From Rubrobacter taiwanensis (GTDB taxonomy: Bacteria > Actinomycetota > Rubrobacteria > Rubrobacterales > Rubrobacteraceae), in contig NZ_SKBU01000008.1 of assembly GCF_004337705.1 (NCBI RefSeq), positions 1-64,000 on the forward strand: a stretch of DNA of 64,000 nt. The letters are read 5' to 3'. The notes beneath the pieces were generated by a model. It saw only the letters and a list, made by a program, of their open reading frames with translations, searched no databases and was not told the DNA's origin. A program made the position numbers and the translations under genes. Below, piece by piece: positions 51,023 through 59,654 of the stretch. Position 1 is the first letter of the stretch. Each line of letters begins with the position of its first letter.

Positions 51023-51380
51023 GGGGGCGAAAAGGCTTCGACGGGAGTGGACAGCGCCCTGTGAGACGAGCCGAGCTTGCCGGAAGCTCGTAAAACCCCG
51101 GCGACATAAACACACACGCCAACGATAGAGAGATGGCGCTCGCTGCCTAAAACCATTTTGGCAGCGCATCGGCCCGGATGGCCCGCGATCCGGTGTCCGG
51201 TGTCAGAGTAGCGGGCTCACCTCCGGGACTGTGGCCCCAGGCCCGGGGGGACATCTGAGGGGCTAGCCCGGCTGTGGGGCCCCGGTCCGCAGCCGGTAGC
51301 GAAGACAAACCGGGTGCAACGCTCGTACAATCTCACGGGTGGCGCACTCGCGGACGCGGGTTCGATTCCCGCCGCCTCCA
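51023..51380 (+). ncRNA. ssrA: Transfer-messenger RNA
   Basis: The tRNA-like ends pair: GGGGGCG at 51023 with CGCCTCC ending at 51379, then discriminator A. The T arm GCGGGTTCGATTCCCGC is standard; CCA is not encoded. The reading frame at 51118-51150 encodes the tag ANDREMALAA followed by TAA, ending in the ALAA degron recognised by ClpXP-type proteases. The AAGGCTTCGACGGG 5' segment is typical. The 3' flank has a CCGGCG-CTG-CGCCGG hairpin at 51393-51407. Confidence 0.95.
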
Positions 51381-51434
51381 CTCTCTTTTCTTCCGGCGCT
51401 GCGCCGGGGTGCGGGATGAGGCACACTGAGCCTC

Positions 51435-52364
51435 ATGAAGGTCTTCTACAGCGACACGTTCGTGCTCCCGCTGCCGGAGGGGCACCGTTTCCCGATGCGC
51501 AAGTACTCCATGCTGCGCGAGCGGGTGGAGCGGGAGCTTGAGGCTCTGGTGGAGCTCGTCGTGCCGCATGCCGCGACTGAAGGGGAGCTGGTTAGCGCTC
51601 ACGACCCGGAGTACGTACGCCGTGTACGGGTGGGAGGGCTGACGGCATCTGAGATGCGGCGCATCGGGTTCCCCTGGTCGCCGGAGATGGTGGAGCGCTC
51701 CCGGCGCTCCGTCGGGGCCACGATAGAGGCGTGCCGGGCGGCGCTGGAGGAGGGATACGCCGCCAACCTGGCCGGGGGGACGCATCACGCGTTCCGGGAC
51801 CGGGGGGAGGGGTTCTGCGTATTCAACGACGGTGCGGTCGCCGCGCGGACCGTACGGGCGGAGGGGCTCGTGGAGCGCGTGGTGATCGTGGATGCCGACG
51901 TGCACCAGGGGAACGGCACGGCCTCCATCCTGGAGGGAGACTCCTCGGTCTTCACCTTCTCCGTACACGGGGCCAAGAACTTCCCCTTCGAGAAGGAGCG
52001 CAGCGACCTGGACGTGGAGCTCCCCGACGGGGCGGACGACGGCGAGTACCTGGAGGCTTTCGAGCGCGGGCTGCTGGAGGCGCTGGAGCGGGCGGACGCC
52101 GGGCTCGCCGTCTATCTGGCGGGGGCCGACCCCTACGAGGGCGACCGGCTCGGCCGGCTCGCTCTCAGCAAGGCCGGGCTCGGGGAGCGGGACCGGCTCT
52201 TCTTCGAGCACGCCCGGGCTGCCGGGCTGCCGGTGGCGATCACGATGTCCGGCGGGTACGCAAGGAGCATAGAAGACACGGTGGACATCCACTTCAGTAC
52301 CGTGCGGCGGGCCGCCGGGCTCGCCGCGGCGGAGCGGGCGAGATCTGGGGAGGTATATGAATGA
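51435..52364 (+). CDS. Histone deacetylase family (class II-like) zinc hydrolase
   Basis: This is a 309-residue arginase/deacetylase-fold protein. Active-site motifs are GGTHHAFRDRGEGFCVFNDG (tandem His), VDADVHQGNGTA (D-x-H zinc ligands) and AGADPYEGDRLG (zinc Asp), with TMSGGYARS at the end. Bacterial relatives act on acetylated polyamines, acetoin-related substrates or lysine. It overlaps the following SDR gene. There is no good Shine-Dalgarno sequence in front of the ATG. Confidence 0.88.
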   Translation: MKVFYSDTFVLPLPEGHRFPMRKYSMLRERVERELEALVELVVPHAATEGELVSAHDPEYVRRVRVGGLTASEMRRIGFPWSPEMVERSRRSVGATIEACRAALEEGYAANLAGGTHHAFRDRGEGFCVFNDGAVAARTVRAEGLVERVVIVDADVHQGNGTASILEGDSSVFTFSVHGAKNFPFEKERSDLDVELPDGADDGEYLEAFERGLLEALERADAGLAVYLAGADPYEGDRLGRLALSKAGLGERDRLFFEHARAAGLPVAITMSGGYARSIEDTVDIHFSTVRRAAGLAAAERARSGEVYE

Positions 52365-53254
52365 GGGTTCTGGTGAGCGGCGCTTCCGGTTTTCTGGGTT
52401 CCGCGCTGAGGGAGAGTCTCGAAGCCGATCGGCACGAGGTAGTGAAGCTGACCCGCCGGCCGCCGGCCGCCGGCGAGCGGGCGATCCGCTGGAATCCCGC
52501 CGCCGGGAGCCTCAACGTCTCGGTGCTCGAGGGGATGGATGCCGTCGTTCATCTGGCCGGTGAGAACGTGGCGGGCCGCTGGACCGCGGCCAAGAAGGCC
52601 CGTATCCGGGAGAGCCGCGTCGGGGGCACCCGGCTTCTGGCCGAGTCGCTCGCCCGGATGCAGAACCCGCCCGGGGTGATGGTGTGCGCTTCGGCCGCCG
52701 GGTACTACGGCGATCGGGGAGACGAGGTGCTCACCGAGGAGAGTCCGCCCGGATCGGGCTTCCTGGCGGAGGTTGCCCGCGAGTGGGAGGCCGCCGCAGA
52801 CCCGGCGCGCCAGAAGGGCATCCGGGTGGTGCATCTGCGCTTCGGCATCGTGCTCTCGCCCGAAGGCGGGGCTCTGCGGCTCATGCTGCTCCCCTTCCGG
52901 ATGGGGCTCGGGGGGAAGCTCGGCAGCGGCCGGCAGTACATGGCCTGGATCTCGCTCCCCGACGCCGTCGGCGCGGTCCGGCACGCGCTGGACACCGGGG
53001 AGCTCGAAGGGCCGGTCAACGCCGTTGCTCCCCACCCGGTACGCAACGAGGAGTTTACCAGGACTCTAGGGAGGGTGCTCTCGCGCCCGACACCCTTCAC
53101 GCTGCCGGAGTTCGCCGGGAAGCTCGTCATGGGTGAGATGGCTGAGGAGATGCTCTTCGTCAGCCAGCGCGTAGAGCCCGTGCGGCTGCTGGAGACCGGC
53201 TACGGCTTCAAGCACCCGCGGCTGGAAGAGGCGCTCCGCGACATGCTCGGCTGA
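52361..53254 (+). CDS. SDR39U1/TIGR01777 family epimerase-like protein
   Basis: This is a 297-residue atypical short-chain dehydrogenase. The nucleotide-binding loop is VSGASGFLGSAL, followed by VVHLAGENVAGRWTAAKKARIRESRV and CASAAGYYGDRGDEVLTE, with a C-terminal DUF1731-type domain (LGRVLSRPTPFTLPEFAGKL). The substrate of the family is unknown. ATG overlaps the deacetylase-like gene. Confidence 0.9.
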   Translation: MRVLVSGASGFLGSALRESLEADRHEVVKLTRRPPAAGERAIRWNPAAGSLNVSVLEGMDAVVHLAGENVAGRWTAAKKARIRESRVGGTRLLAESLARMQNPPGVMVCASAAGYYGDRGDEVLTEESPPGSGFLAEVAREWEAAADPARQKGIRVVHLRFGIVLSPEGGALRLMLLPFRMGLGGKLGSGRQYMAWISLPDAVGAVRHALDTGELEGPVNAVAPHPVRNEEFTRTLGRVLSRPTPFTLPEFAGKLVMGEMAEEMLFVSQRVEPVRLLETGYGFKHPRLEEALRDMLG

Positions 53255-53309
53255 GTCCCGGTCGCGCGCTCTCTGCGGCCGGGCGGTGCATATCCCGCGG
53301 GCGAATAGA

Positions 53310-53315
53310 TATAAT
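53310..53315 (+). promoter_or_regulatory. Candidate leaderless promoter of murI
   Basis: TATAAT ends eight bases before the GTG start at 53324 and there is no Shine-Dalgarno sequence between. The -35 region (TGCATA, 53287-53292) is weak. Confidence 0.5.
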
Positions 53316-53323
53316 CTCTCGCC

Positions 53324-54136
53324 GTGAGCGATCCCCGTCCCATAGGAGTCTTCGATTCGGGAGTCGGCGGCCTGACGGTGCTGGCCGAGGTCCGGGATCG
53401 CCTGCCCTTCGAGCACATCGTGTACTTTGGTGACACGGCGCGAGTACCGTACGGTGTGCGGGATCTGGACGAGGTCCGGGAGTTCGCCTTCGAGATTATC
53501 GAGTACCTCACCGGTCTGGACGTGAAGCTCGTCGTGATCGCCTGCAACACGGCGACCGCGGCGGCGCTGGAGGCGGCTCAGGCTGCGTTCGACGTTCCCA
53601 TTATCGGGGTCATAGAACCGGGGGCCCGCGCAGCCGTGCTGGAGACCCGGCTGCGCAGCGTCGGGGTTCTGGCGACCGAGGGAACGGTCAACAGCCACGC
53701 CTACCGCCGGGCTGTGCACTACCTCGACGCCGGGATCCGGGTCTACGAGCAGGCCGCTCCGGCGCTCGTGCCCCTGATCGAGCGCGGCATCGTAGACGGC
53801 CCGGAGCTGGAGCGAGCCGTGCGCTGGTACCTGCACCCATTGCAACGGCAGGGGGTGGACGCCGTGATCCTGGGCTGCACCCACTACCCGCTCATCTCGG
53901 CCACCATAAACCGGGTGCTGGGTCCCTCGGTGCGCCTCATATCCTCCGCCGGGCAGACGGCCCTCGAAGTCCGGCGCGTGCTCTCCCGCCGCGGTTATCT
54001 GCGGCACGTCCCCAAGATGGGCGACGAGGGCAGAACGACCTTCATCTGCAGCGGAGATCCCAGACAGTTCGCAACCCTGGGCAGCATGTTCCTGGGCGAG
54101 GAGATAGAGGTGGTGGCCCCCGCCGCCGCGCTTTGA
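53324..54136 (+). CDS. murI: Glutamate racemase
   Basis: This is a 270-residue cofactor-independent racemase supplying D-glutamate for peptidoglycan. The two catalytic cysteines are in VIACNTATAAA and ILGCTHYPL. The opening PIGVFDSGVGGLTVLAEV is the family signature. GTG start. Confidence 0.96.
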   Translation: MSDPRPIGVFDSGVGGLTVLAEVRDRLPFEHIVYFGDTARVPYGVRDLDEVREFAFEIIEYLTGLDVKLVVIACNTATAAALEAAQAAFDVPIIGVIEPGARAAVLETRLRSVGVLATEGTVNSHAYRRAVHYLDAGIRVYEQAAPALVPLIERGIVDGPELERAVRWYLHPLQRQGVDAVILGCTHYPLISATINRVLGPSVRLISSAGQTALEVRRVLSRRGYLRHVPKMGDEGRTTFICSGDPRQFATLGSMFLGEEIEVVAPAAAL

Positions 54137-54160
54137 AGCCCCAAGGAGCTCTGTTATACT
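54133..54160 (+). promoter_or_regulatory. Promoter of the tRNA cluster
   Basis: TTGAAG (54133-54138), 16 bp spacer, TATACT (54155-54160), ending 15 bases before tRNA-Pro. Confidence 0.6.
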
Positions 54161-54175
54161 CTCAGGGGTTCCCGG

Positions 54176-54251
<76 letters not shown>

Positions 54252-54265
54252 CCGGGAGAGTACGC

Positions 54266-54336
54266 GCGGGTGTAGCTCAATGGCAGAGCTCCAGCCTTCC
54301 AAGCTGGCGATGGGGGTTCGATTCCCCTCACCCGCT
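54266..54336 (+). tRNA. tRNA-Gly (anticodon TCC)
   Basis: A 71-nt cloverleaf: acceptor GCGGGTG/CACCCGC, anticodon stem CCAGC/GCTGG with loop CTTCCAA, T arm loop TTCGATTC. CCA is not encoded. Confidence 0.95.
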
Positions 54337-54344
54337 CTTCTCAG

Positions 54345-54417
54345 GCGCCCGTAGCTCAGGGGACAGAGCAGCGGACTTCTAATCCGCCGGTCGCAGGTTC
54401 GAATCCTGCCGGGCGCG
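54345..54417 (+). tRNA. tRNA-Arg (anticodon TCT)
   Basis: A 73-nt cloverleaf: acceptor GCGCCCG/CGGGCGC, anticodon stem GCGGA/TCCGC with loop CTTCTAA, T arm GCAGG-TTCGAAT-CCTGC. The integrase gene lies 95 bp downstream and points towards it, so this is the insertion target of the element. Confidence 0.95.
54380..54417. other. Presumed attachment site (left end of the integrative element)
   Basis: Tyrosine integrases of this kind use the 3' half of a tRNA as the core site. I found no second copy of the T arm/acceptor segment to the right up to 64000, so the other end is outside the window. The exact core length cannot be set. Confidence 0.5.
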
Positions 54418-54461
54418 CTTCGAGAAGCCTTGATTTGCAGGTGAAACGCAAACAACAGAGA

Positions 54462-54510
54462 AGCCCCCGGTTCGACGTCGGGGGCTATTTACCGCAACCG
54501 TACCGCAACC
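54462..54510 (-). terminator. Hairpin and direct repeats between tRNA-Arg and the integrase
   Basis: AGCCCCCG (54462-54469) and CGGGGGCT (54479-54486) form an 8-bp stem that may end integrase transcription. ACCGCAACC occurs twice (54491-54499, 54502-54510), which would suit integrase arm-type sites. Confidence 0.5.
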
Positions 54511-54512
54511 CG

Positions 54513-55640
54513 TTATCCCAAAGCGTCGTCCATCGCGTCCGCCAGACCGTCGCCCATGCCGGGGAGCACGTGGGAGTAGGTGTCGAGCGTGATGCCGATG
54601 TTGGCATGCCCGAGGAGTTCCTGGACGTACTTGGGGTGCTGGCCCACCTTAAGAAGTATGGTGGCGCAGGTGTGCCGGAGGTCGTGCACGCGCACGGTGC
54701 GGGGAAGTCCGGCGCGCTCCAGGATCTGCTTGAAGGAGCGGGCAGTGAGGTTCTTGGCGTTCATGGTCTTGCCGACCTGGTTGGGGAAGACGAGCCCGTG
54801 ATCCTCCCACAGCCCCGCCGCCCGCAGACGCTCCTCCAGCTGCGCTTTGCGATGGCGCCTGAGCGCCTTCATAGCCCCGGTGGTGAGCTTGATGCGGCGC
54901 CCCTTGCCGTTCTTGGGGGCTTCGAAACGGTGCCCCGTTCGCGTCTCCGAGAGCGTGCGGCGCACGGCGAGCGTGCCGGCGTCGAGGTCCACGTCCTCCC
55001 ACTTGAGCCCCAGCAACTCGCCCTCCCGCAAACCACAGTGCACGGCGAGCACGTACAGGGTCTCGAAGCGGTCGCCGCGCGCGGCGTCGAGGAAGGCGCG
55101 GGCCTGGTCGGGAGACAGGGGCCGTATCTCTTTCTTGGTGGGCCTCGGCGCCTTTATGGCCTCGGACGCGTTGCGGGGTATCAGCTCGTCCCTCACGGCC
55201 TGCTTGAGCGCCTTGTGGAGCGTGACGTGGATGTACTGGACGGTGCGGGGCGAGAGTCCGGCGCCCAGCTTCTCCCGGTAGAGGCCCCGGACATGCGCCG
55301 GAGCGAGGGTCTTCAGTTTGATCCGCCCCAGCGTGGGCTTGATGTGCACCCGGACTATGGACTCGTACCGCTCGTAGGTGCGCTGCCTCACCGTGTCCCG
55401 CACGGAGTCCGAAAGCCAGCGATCCAGGTACTCGCCGACGGTCAGCTTCCCGGCGTCGTACACGATGCCGCCATTGCGGTCCGCTATCGCCTTCGCCAGC
55501 TTCTCCGCCACCTCCCTGCGCGTCTTGCCGTACAGCGTCTTCCGCTTGCGCCCCTCGGCCGTGTACACGGTGTACTCGGCGCGCCAGGTGCCGTTCTTGC
55601 GACGGCTGATGCTGCCCTCGCCGTTGCCGCGTTTACCCAT
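54513..55640 (-). CDS. int: Tyrosine site-specific integrase
   Basis: This is a 375-residue phage/ICE-type integrase. The N-terminal arm-binding part (EGSISRRKNGTWRAEYTV) and the core-binding SAM-like domain precede the catalytic domain with Arg in AVHCGLREGELLGLKW, HxxR in RVHDLRHTCATIL and His/Tyr in LLGHANIGITLDTYSHV. ATG follows AAGGAG. Convergence on tRNA-Arg and the xis-like gene upstream show that it drives excision and integration of this element. Confidence 0.95.
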   Translation of the reverse strand: MGKRGNGEGSISRRKNGTWRAEYTVYTAEGRKRKTLYGKTRREVAEKLAKAIADRNGGIVYDAGKLTVGEYLDRWLSDSVRDTVRQRTYERYESIVRVHIKPTLGRIKLKTLAPAHVRGLYREKLGAGLSPRTVQYIHVTLHKALKQAVRDELIPRNASEAIKAPRPTKKEIRPLSPDQARAFLDAARGDRFETLYVLAVHCGLREGELLGLKWEDVDLDAGTLAVRRTLSETRTGHRFEAPKNGKGRRIKLTTGAMKALRRHRKAQLEERLRAAGLWEDHGLVFPNQVGKTMNAKNLTARSFKQILERAGLPRTVRVHDLRHTCATILLKVGQHPKYVQELLGHANIGITLDTYSHVLPGMGDGLADAMDDALG

Positions 55641-55826
55641 CTTCTCCTTCCCTTCCGGTCCCGGCGACGAGCGTCGCCACTTACAACACCTCTCAACATC
55701 CGGGTGCCTTTATCCTGCTTGGATCCACCTCCCCAACCATGAGCCTGCCGTCCGACGATCTTTGATCGCTGCGTAGACAATGTCAATGATCCACCTGTTA
55801 CGAGGTAGGGATCCTCCCCGACGGGT
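55641..55826. other. Intergenic segment between integrase and excisionase-like gene
   Basis: This 186-bp stretch has a GGCGAC-GAGC-GTCGCC hairpin (55663-55678) just ahead of the integrase start and otherwise no gene that I can support. It may hold the integrase promoter. Confidence 0.4.
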
Positions 55827-56027
55827 CTACTTCCGCCTGGCTTCCGGATAGCGTTGCTCTTCGAGCCAGCGATCGAGCTCCCTGCGGCTCACCCGGACGC
55901 TGCGCCCGATCCTCACCGATGGGATCTGCCCCGAGCCGACCAGCTCGTACGCCCGGCTGCGCGCGATCTGCAGGACCTCCGCCACCTCCGGTACCTTCAG
56001 CCACTCTCGCTCCCTGTTCACCCACAC
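55827..56027 (-). CDS. Excisionase-type helix-turn-helix protein
   Basis: This is a protein of up to 66 residues with a MerR-like winged HTH of the excisionase family (EWLKVPEVAEVLQIARSRAYELV, IPSVRIGRSVRVSRRELDRWLEE). Such proteins bend DNA at att sites to favour excision. It lies between the integrase and the divergent repressor gene. GTG at 56027 or, better spaced from GGGGAG, GTG at 56021. Confidence 0.85.
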   Translation of the reverse strand: MWVNREREWLKVPEVAEVLQIARSRAYELVGSGQIPSVRIGRSVRVSRRELDRWLEEQRYPEARRK

Positions 56028-56049
56028 TCCCCTCTTCTGTCCTGTTCCC

Positions 56050-56100
56050 TACTGTAGTACAAATACACATTTGCGGTCAAGGCCAGGATCGTCTACAGTA
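56050..56100. promoter_or_regulatory. Divergent promoter/operator between xis and the LexA-like repressor
   Basis: TACTGTAG (56050-56057) and CTACAGTA (56093-56100) form a perfect 8-bp inverted repeat 35 bp apart. Each contains a TACAGT -10 box: minus strand TTGACC (56080-56075) at 18 bp, plus strand TTGCGG (56071-56076) at 17 bp. A single repressor could control both directions. Confidence 0.6.
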
Positions 56101-56134
56101 CCCTCGAATACGCCTTCGGGGAGGGACATAAGCG

Positions 56135-56764
56135 ATGCGAGAGAACCTGGAGAAGAGGTTGGAGATCCTGGGCTACCTGGCCCGCAGGGCCGCCAGGGGC
56201 GAGGGGGCGCCGAGCGTGAAGGAGGTGGGGGAGGCCGTGGGCTTGAGGAGCACACAGACCGCCCACAAGCATCTCAAGAAGCTCGAAGAGGCCGGTTACG
56301 TCGAGCGGGAGGTCGGGAAGGCCCGGGGCCTGAGGCTCACCCCTACAGGCTGGGAGGTGGCGGGGAGGACGCCTCTATTGGGCCGGATCGCCGCCGGGCG
56401 CGGGTTCGAGGCCATCGTGGACGAGAGCACAACCTTCTCTCTGCCCGCAGAACTCCTCTACTCCCCCTCAGGCAGGGAACGCTACTCGCTGCGGGTGGTC
56501 GGGCAGAGCATGACCGGAGCCGGCATCGAGGACGGAGACCTTCTGGTCGTCGAGGAGGACGAGGACCCGCCCGACGGGGCGGTAGTGGTGGCGCTGCTTC
56601 GGGGAGGCGAGGAGGTCACCGTCAAGAGGCTCTACCGGGAGGGTAAGTACCTGCGGCTAAAGCCCGAGAACGGCGAGCACGAGGACATCGTCGTGCCCGA
56701 TGAGGAGACGATCATCCAGGGACGGGTCGTCTACGTGATACACCCGCCCAGGAGACGCCATTAG
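56135..56764 (+). CDS. LexA/CI-like self-cleaving repressor
   Basis: This is a 209-residue protein with an N-terminal winged HTH (1-65; SVKEVGEAVGLRSTQTAHKHLKKLEEAGYV) and a C-terminal S24 peptidase domain. The cleavage dipeptide Ala87-Gly88 is in LLGRIAAGRG, the nucleophile is Ser125 in VVGQSMTGAGI and the general base is Lys164 in VTVKRLY. It should repress the element until DNA damage triggers cleavage. It is probably the element's own switch rather than the host SOS LexA, judging from its place beside int/xis. Confidence 0.88.
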   Translation: MRENLEKRLEILGYLARRAARGEGAPSVKEVGEAVGLRSTQTAHKHLKKLEEAGYVEREVGKARGLRLTPTGWEVAGRTPLLGRIAAGRGFEAIVDESTTFSLPAELLYSPSGRERYSLRVVGQSMTGAGIEDGDLLVVEEDEDPPDGAVVVALLRGGEEVTVKRLYREGKYLRLKPENGEHEDIVVPDEETIIQGRVVYVIHPPRRRH

Positions 56765-56773
56765 GAGGGCGTC

Positions 56774-59044
56774 GTGAGGCCGCTGGAGCGCGTGCTGGAG
56801 GTCCTGGAGGTAGACAGGGGTCCCGACCATCGAGGCGAGTACCTGGCCTTCTGCCCGGCCCACGACGACAGGAACACCCCCAACCTGCGCGTCGAGGAGG
56901 CAGAGGACGGCCGCGTCCTGCTCCACTGCTTTGCCGGCTGCTCGCAGGACGAAGTGCTGTCGGCCCTGGAAGAGCGGGGAATTCGCAGGCGCGACCTGTT
57001 CTCCCGGAACGGCCGCGGAGTGGAGGAGGGGAGTAACCTCCCCCCGTATAGGACTGCAACGCTGCAACCCCGCTCTGTAAAGGGCGAAGATAAGCGGGAG
57101 AAGGGGTTGCGCGACCCCGCGCAACCGGGTGCGACGGTGCAACCTCCCTGCACCCTCGAAGCCTATGCCGGGGCCAAGGAACTGCCCGTGGAGTTTCTCC
57201 GGGAGCTCGGCCTCTCGACCGTCAGCTACATGGGCACGAAGGCTGTGCGGATGCCGTACCTCACGGAGGACGGCCGGGAGGGAGCCGTGCGCCTGCGGCT
57301 GGCCCTGGAGAAGTCTCCGCAGGGCGACAACCGCTTCCGGTGGCGCAAGGGCTCGAAGCCTACCCTCTACGGCCTGTGGCGCATGGAGCGCGTCCGGGAG
57401 GCCGGCTACGTCGTGCTGGTCGAGGGCGAGAGCGACTGCCACACTCTCTGGCACCATGGCATCGAGGCGCTGGGCGTCCCCGGCGCTTCCAACTGGAAGG
57501 AGGAGTGGGCGGCGCACCTCGAAGGGATCGGGAAGGTCTACGCCGTGATCGAGCCGGACGAGGGAGGCGAGATGTTGAAGGAGAGGCTCGCCGCCTCGGG
57601 CATCCGGGACCTGCTACGCTTCGTGGAGCTCGACGGAGCGAAGGACGTCAGCGAGCTTCACCTGTCCGAACCCACCCGCTTCCTGGAGAACCTACGCTCC
57701 GCCTTCGGGCGCGCGGCGCCTCTAATCGACCAGGAGAAGGAGCGGGCTGAGGCTCGTGCCCGTGAAGTCCGGGAAGCCTGCGAGGGCCTGGCCCGCGAGG
57801 GACGCATACTCGACCGGTTCGCCGCCGAGCTCGGGCGCTCCGGTGTCGCCGGCGAGAGCCGGGCGGCGAAGCTCCTCTACCTGGCCCTCACGAGCCGTCT
57901 CCTGGAGAGAATCGTGAGTGTCGCGGTCAAGGGGCCGTCCTCCGGCGGCAAGACCTACCTTGTGGAGCGTGTCCTCTCCTTCTTCCCGGAGGACGCCTAC
58001 TACGCTTTAACCGCGATGAGCGAGCGGACGCTCGCCTACTCCGAAGAGCCCATAAAGCACCGCTTCCTGGTGATCTACGAGGCCGAGGGCATGAGCGGCG
58101 ACTTCGCCACCTACCTGATGCGCTCTCTGCTCTCTGAGGGGCGCGTCCGCTACGAGACGGTCGAGAGCACCAAAGACGGCATAAGGCCCCGCCTCATAGA
58201 GCGGGAAGGCCCCACGGGCCTGATCGTCACCACCACCGCCGTCAAGCTCCACCCCGAGAACGAGACCCGCCTGCTCTCTTTGACCGTCGCCGACACCCAG
58301 GAGCAGACCAGGAACGTGCTGCGGGCTTTGGCCAGGGGTAGGATCGGCGAGCCAGACCTCAAACCCTGGCTCGCCCTCCAGGAGTGGCTGGTGACGGCCG
58401 AACGCCAGGTCGTCATCCCCTACGCCGGGGATCTCGCCGAGCTGGTCCCGCCCGTGGCCGTCAGGCTGCGCCGGGACTTCGGTGCGGTCCTGAATCTGAT
58501 CCGTGCCCATGCCGTCCTGCACCAGGCCACTCGCGAGAAGGATGCCGACGGCCGCATCGTCGCCACCCTCGACGACTACGTCGCCGTCAGGGAACTGGTG
58601 GCCGACCTGGTGAGCGAAGGCATCGAAGCAACCGTGCCCAAAGGCGTGCGCGAGGCCGTGCACGCCGTTGCACGCCTGCACGCCGGGAACTCCGAGCCGG
58701 TGACCGTGGCAGAGGTCGCCCGGGAGCTGGAGCTCGACCGCTCCGCCGCCTCCCGCAGGATCAAGACAGCCAGAGAACAGGGCTATCTCAGAGATCTCGA
58801 AGATAACCCCCGCAAGCCTTCCCGCTTGGTGCCCGGAGATCCCTTGCCCGAGGACCTGGAGATACTGCCGCCTCCGGATGCATTGAAAGCGTGCAAGCGT
58901 GCAGGCGAAAACGGGGGGATAGACACCCCCCTCCCCCCGTCGAACGGCGATGAGGAAGGCGGGGGAGGGGGTGCATACCCCTCCGAAAACGGTGCACGCC
59001 TGCACGCCCCGGACGAAGACGGGCGCGTGAGGTTCACATTATGA
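56774..59044 (+). CDS. Primase-helicase-like protein (CHC2 zinc, Toprim, P-loop ATPase)
   Basis: This is a 756-residue protein. Residues 20-60 hold a primase-type zinc motif (FCPAHDDRN, LHCFAGC). A Toprim domain lies at about 210-300 (VVLVEGESDCHTLW; VIEPDEGGE). A P-loop ATPase follows with Walker A GPSSGGKT at 387-394 and LVIYEAEGMSG as Walker B-like. A C-terminal HTH (VAEVARELELDRSAASRRIKTAREQGYL) and a Gly/Pro-rich tail end the protein. It resembles plasmid and phage replication proteins, and implies that the element can replicate on its own. GTG after TAGGAGG. Confidence 0.8.
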   Translation: MRPLERVLEVLEVDRGPDHRGEYLAFCPAHDDRNTPNLRVEEAEDGRVLLHCFAGCSQDEVLSALEERGIRRRDLFSRNGRGVEEGSNLPPYRTATLQPRSVKGEDKREKGLRDPAQPGATVQPPCTLEAYAGAKELPVEFLRELGLSTVSYMGTKAVRMPYLTEDGREGAVRLRLALEKSPQGDNRFRWRKGSKPTLYGLWRMERVREAGYVVLVEGESDCHTLWHHGIEALGVPGASNWKEEWAAHLEGIGKVYAVIEPDEGGEMLKERLAASGIRDLLRFVELDGAKDVSELHLSEPTRFLENLRSAFGRAAPLIDQEKERAEARAREVREACEGLAREGRILDRFAAELGRSGVAGESRAAKLLYLALTSRLLERIVSVAVKGPSSGGKTYLVERVLSFFPEDAYYALTAMSERTLAYSEEPIKHRFLVIYEAEGMSGDFATYLMRSLLSEGRVRYETVESTKDGIRPRLIEREGPTGLIVTTTAVKLHPENETRLLSLTVADTQEQTRNVLRALARGRIGEPDLKPWLALQEWLVTAERQVVIPYAGDLAELVPPVAVRLRRDFGAVLNLIRAHAVLHQATREKDADGRIVATLDDYVAVRELVADLVSEGIEATVPKGVREAVHAVARLHAGNSEPVTVAEVARELELDRSAASRRIKTAREQGYLRDLEDNPRKPSRLVPGDPLPEDLEILPPPDALKACKRAGENGGIDTPLPPSNGDEEGGGGGAYPSENGARLHAPDEDGRVRFTL

Positions 59045-59388
59045 GTGCTCGCGCACTGCTTGAGGAGCTGCGTACGCGCGACGTGCGTCTGGAAGCCAGC
59101 GGCCTCACGCTGCGCGTAGACGCTCCCGCCGGCGCCGCAACCGACGAGCTGCGCGCCGTCCTCCGCGAGCACAAGCGAGCCCTGATCCGGCACCTCGAAC
59201 GCGAGCGCCGCAGGCTGGAGGAGGCGGACCGCCGGGGGCTCGTGATCCGGTGGGCCAGAGAGCCCGGCTACGTCGCCCTGCACGACCCTACCACCGGCGA
59301 GTGGCACGAGGTCGCGGTGTCCGGGTGCCCGCCCTGGGTGCTGGAGGATGCGAAGGCGTACCGCCGCCGGGAAAGGAGCGAAGCATGA
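59041..59388 (+). CDS. TubC_N-like docking-domain small protein
   Basis: This is a 115-residue protein whose first 60 residues match the TubC N-terminal docking pattern (LLEELRTRDVRLEASGLTLRVDAPAGAATDELRAVLREHKRALIRHL). The second half is a short unknown domain with WVLEDAKAYRRRE. TubC_N was defined in polyketide/NRPS assembly lines but recurs beside Toprim primases in mobile elements; here it overlaps the primase stop by four bases. It probably works with that protein; its activity is unknown. Confidence 0.65.
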   Translation: MSARALLEELRTRDVRLEASGLTLRVDAPAGAATDELRAVLREHKRALIRHLERERRRLEEADRRGLVIRWAREPGYVALHDPTTGEWHEVAVSGCPPWVLEDAKAYRRRERSEA

Positions 59389-59654
59389 GCAGCTACGACG
59401 AGGTGGTCCGCCGCAGGGAGGTCAATACCCTCTACCGCAAGCTCTGCTTCCTGGGCCTCGAAGCCTATGCCGAACCTGACGCGGAGCGGCCGGCAGGCTA
59501 CAGGGTAGTGGTCGAGGGCCTGAAGTCCTTGAACCCCGACCACGCCGACCGCCTGATGCGGCTGGTGCGGGACAACGAGGCCGCGCTGGCAGAGGTACTG
59601 CCGAAGAGATGTCCCCGTCTTCGGCTCGTCCGCGGCAACGGACCGGTCCCTTGA
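59385..59654 (+). CDS. Small hypothetical protein of the element
   Basis: This is an 89-residue protein from ATG 59385 (SD GAAAGGAG), coupled to the preceding gene. It is mostly helical and charged (SYDEVVRRREVNTLYRKLCFLGLEAYAE; DHADRLMRLVRDNEAALAEVLP). I do not recognise a family. Confidence 0.6.
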   Translation: MSSYDEVVRRREVNTLYRKLCFLGLEAYAEPDAERPAGYRVVVEGLKSLNPDHADRLMRLVRDNEAALAEVLPKRCPRLRLVRGNGPVP

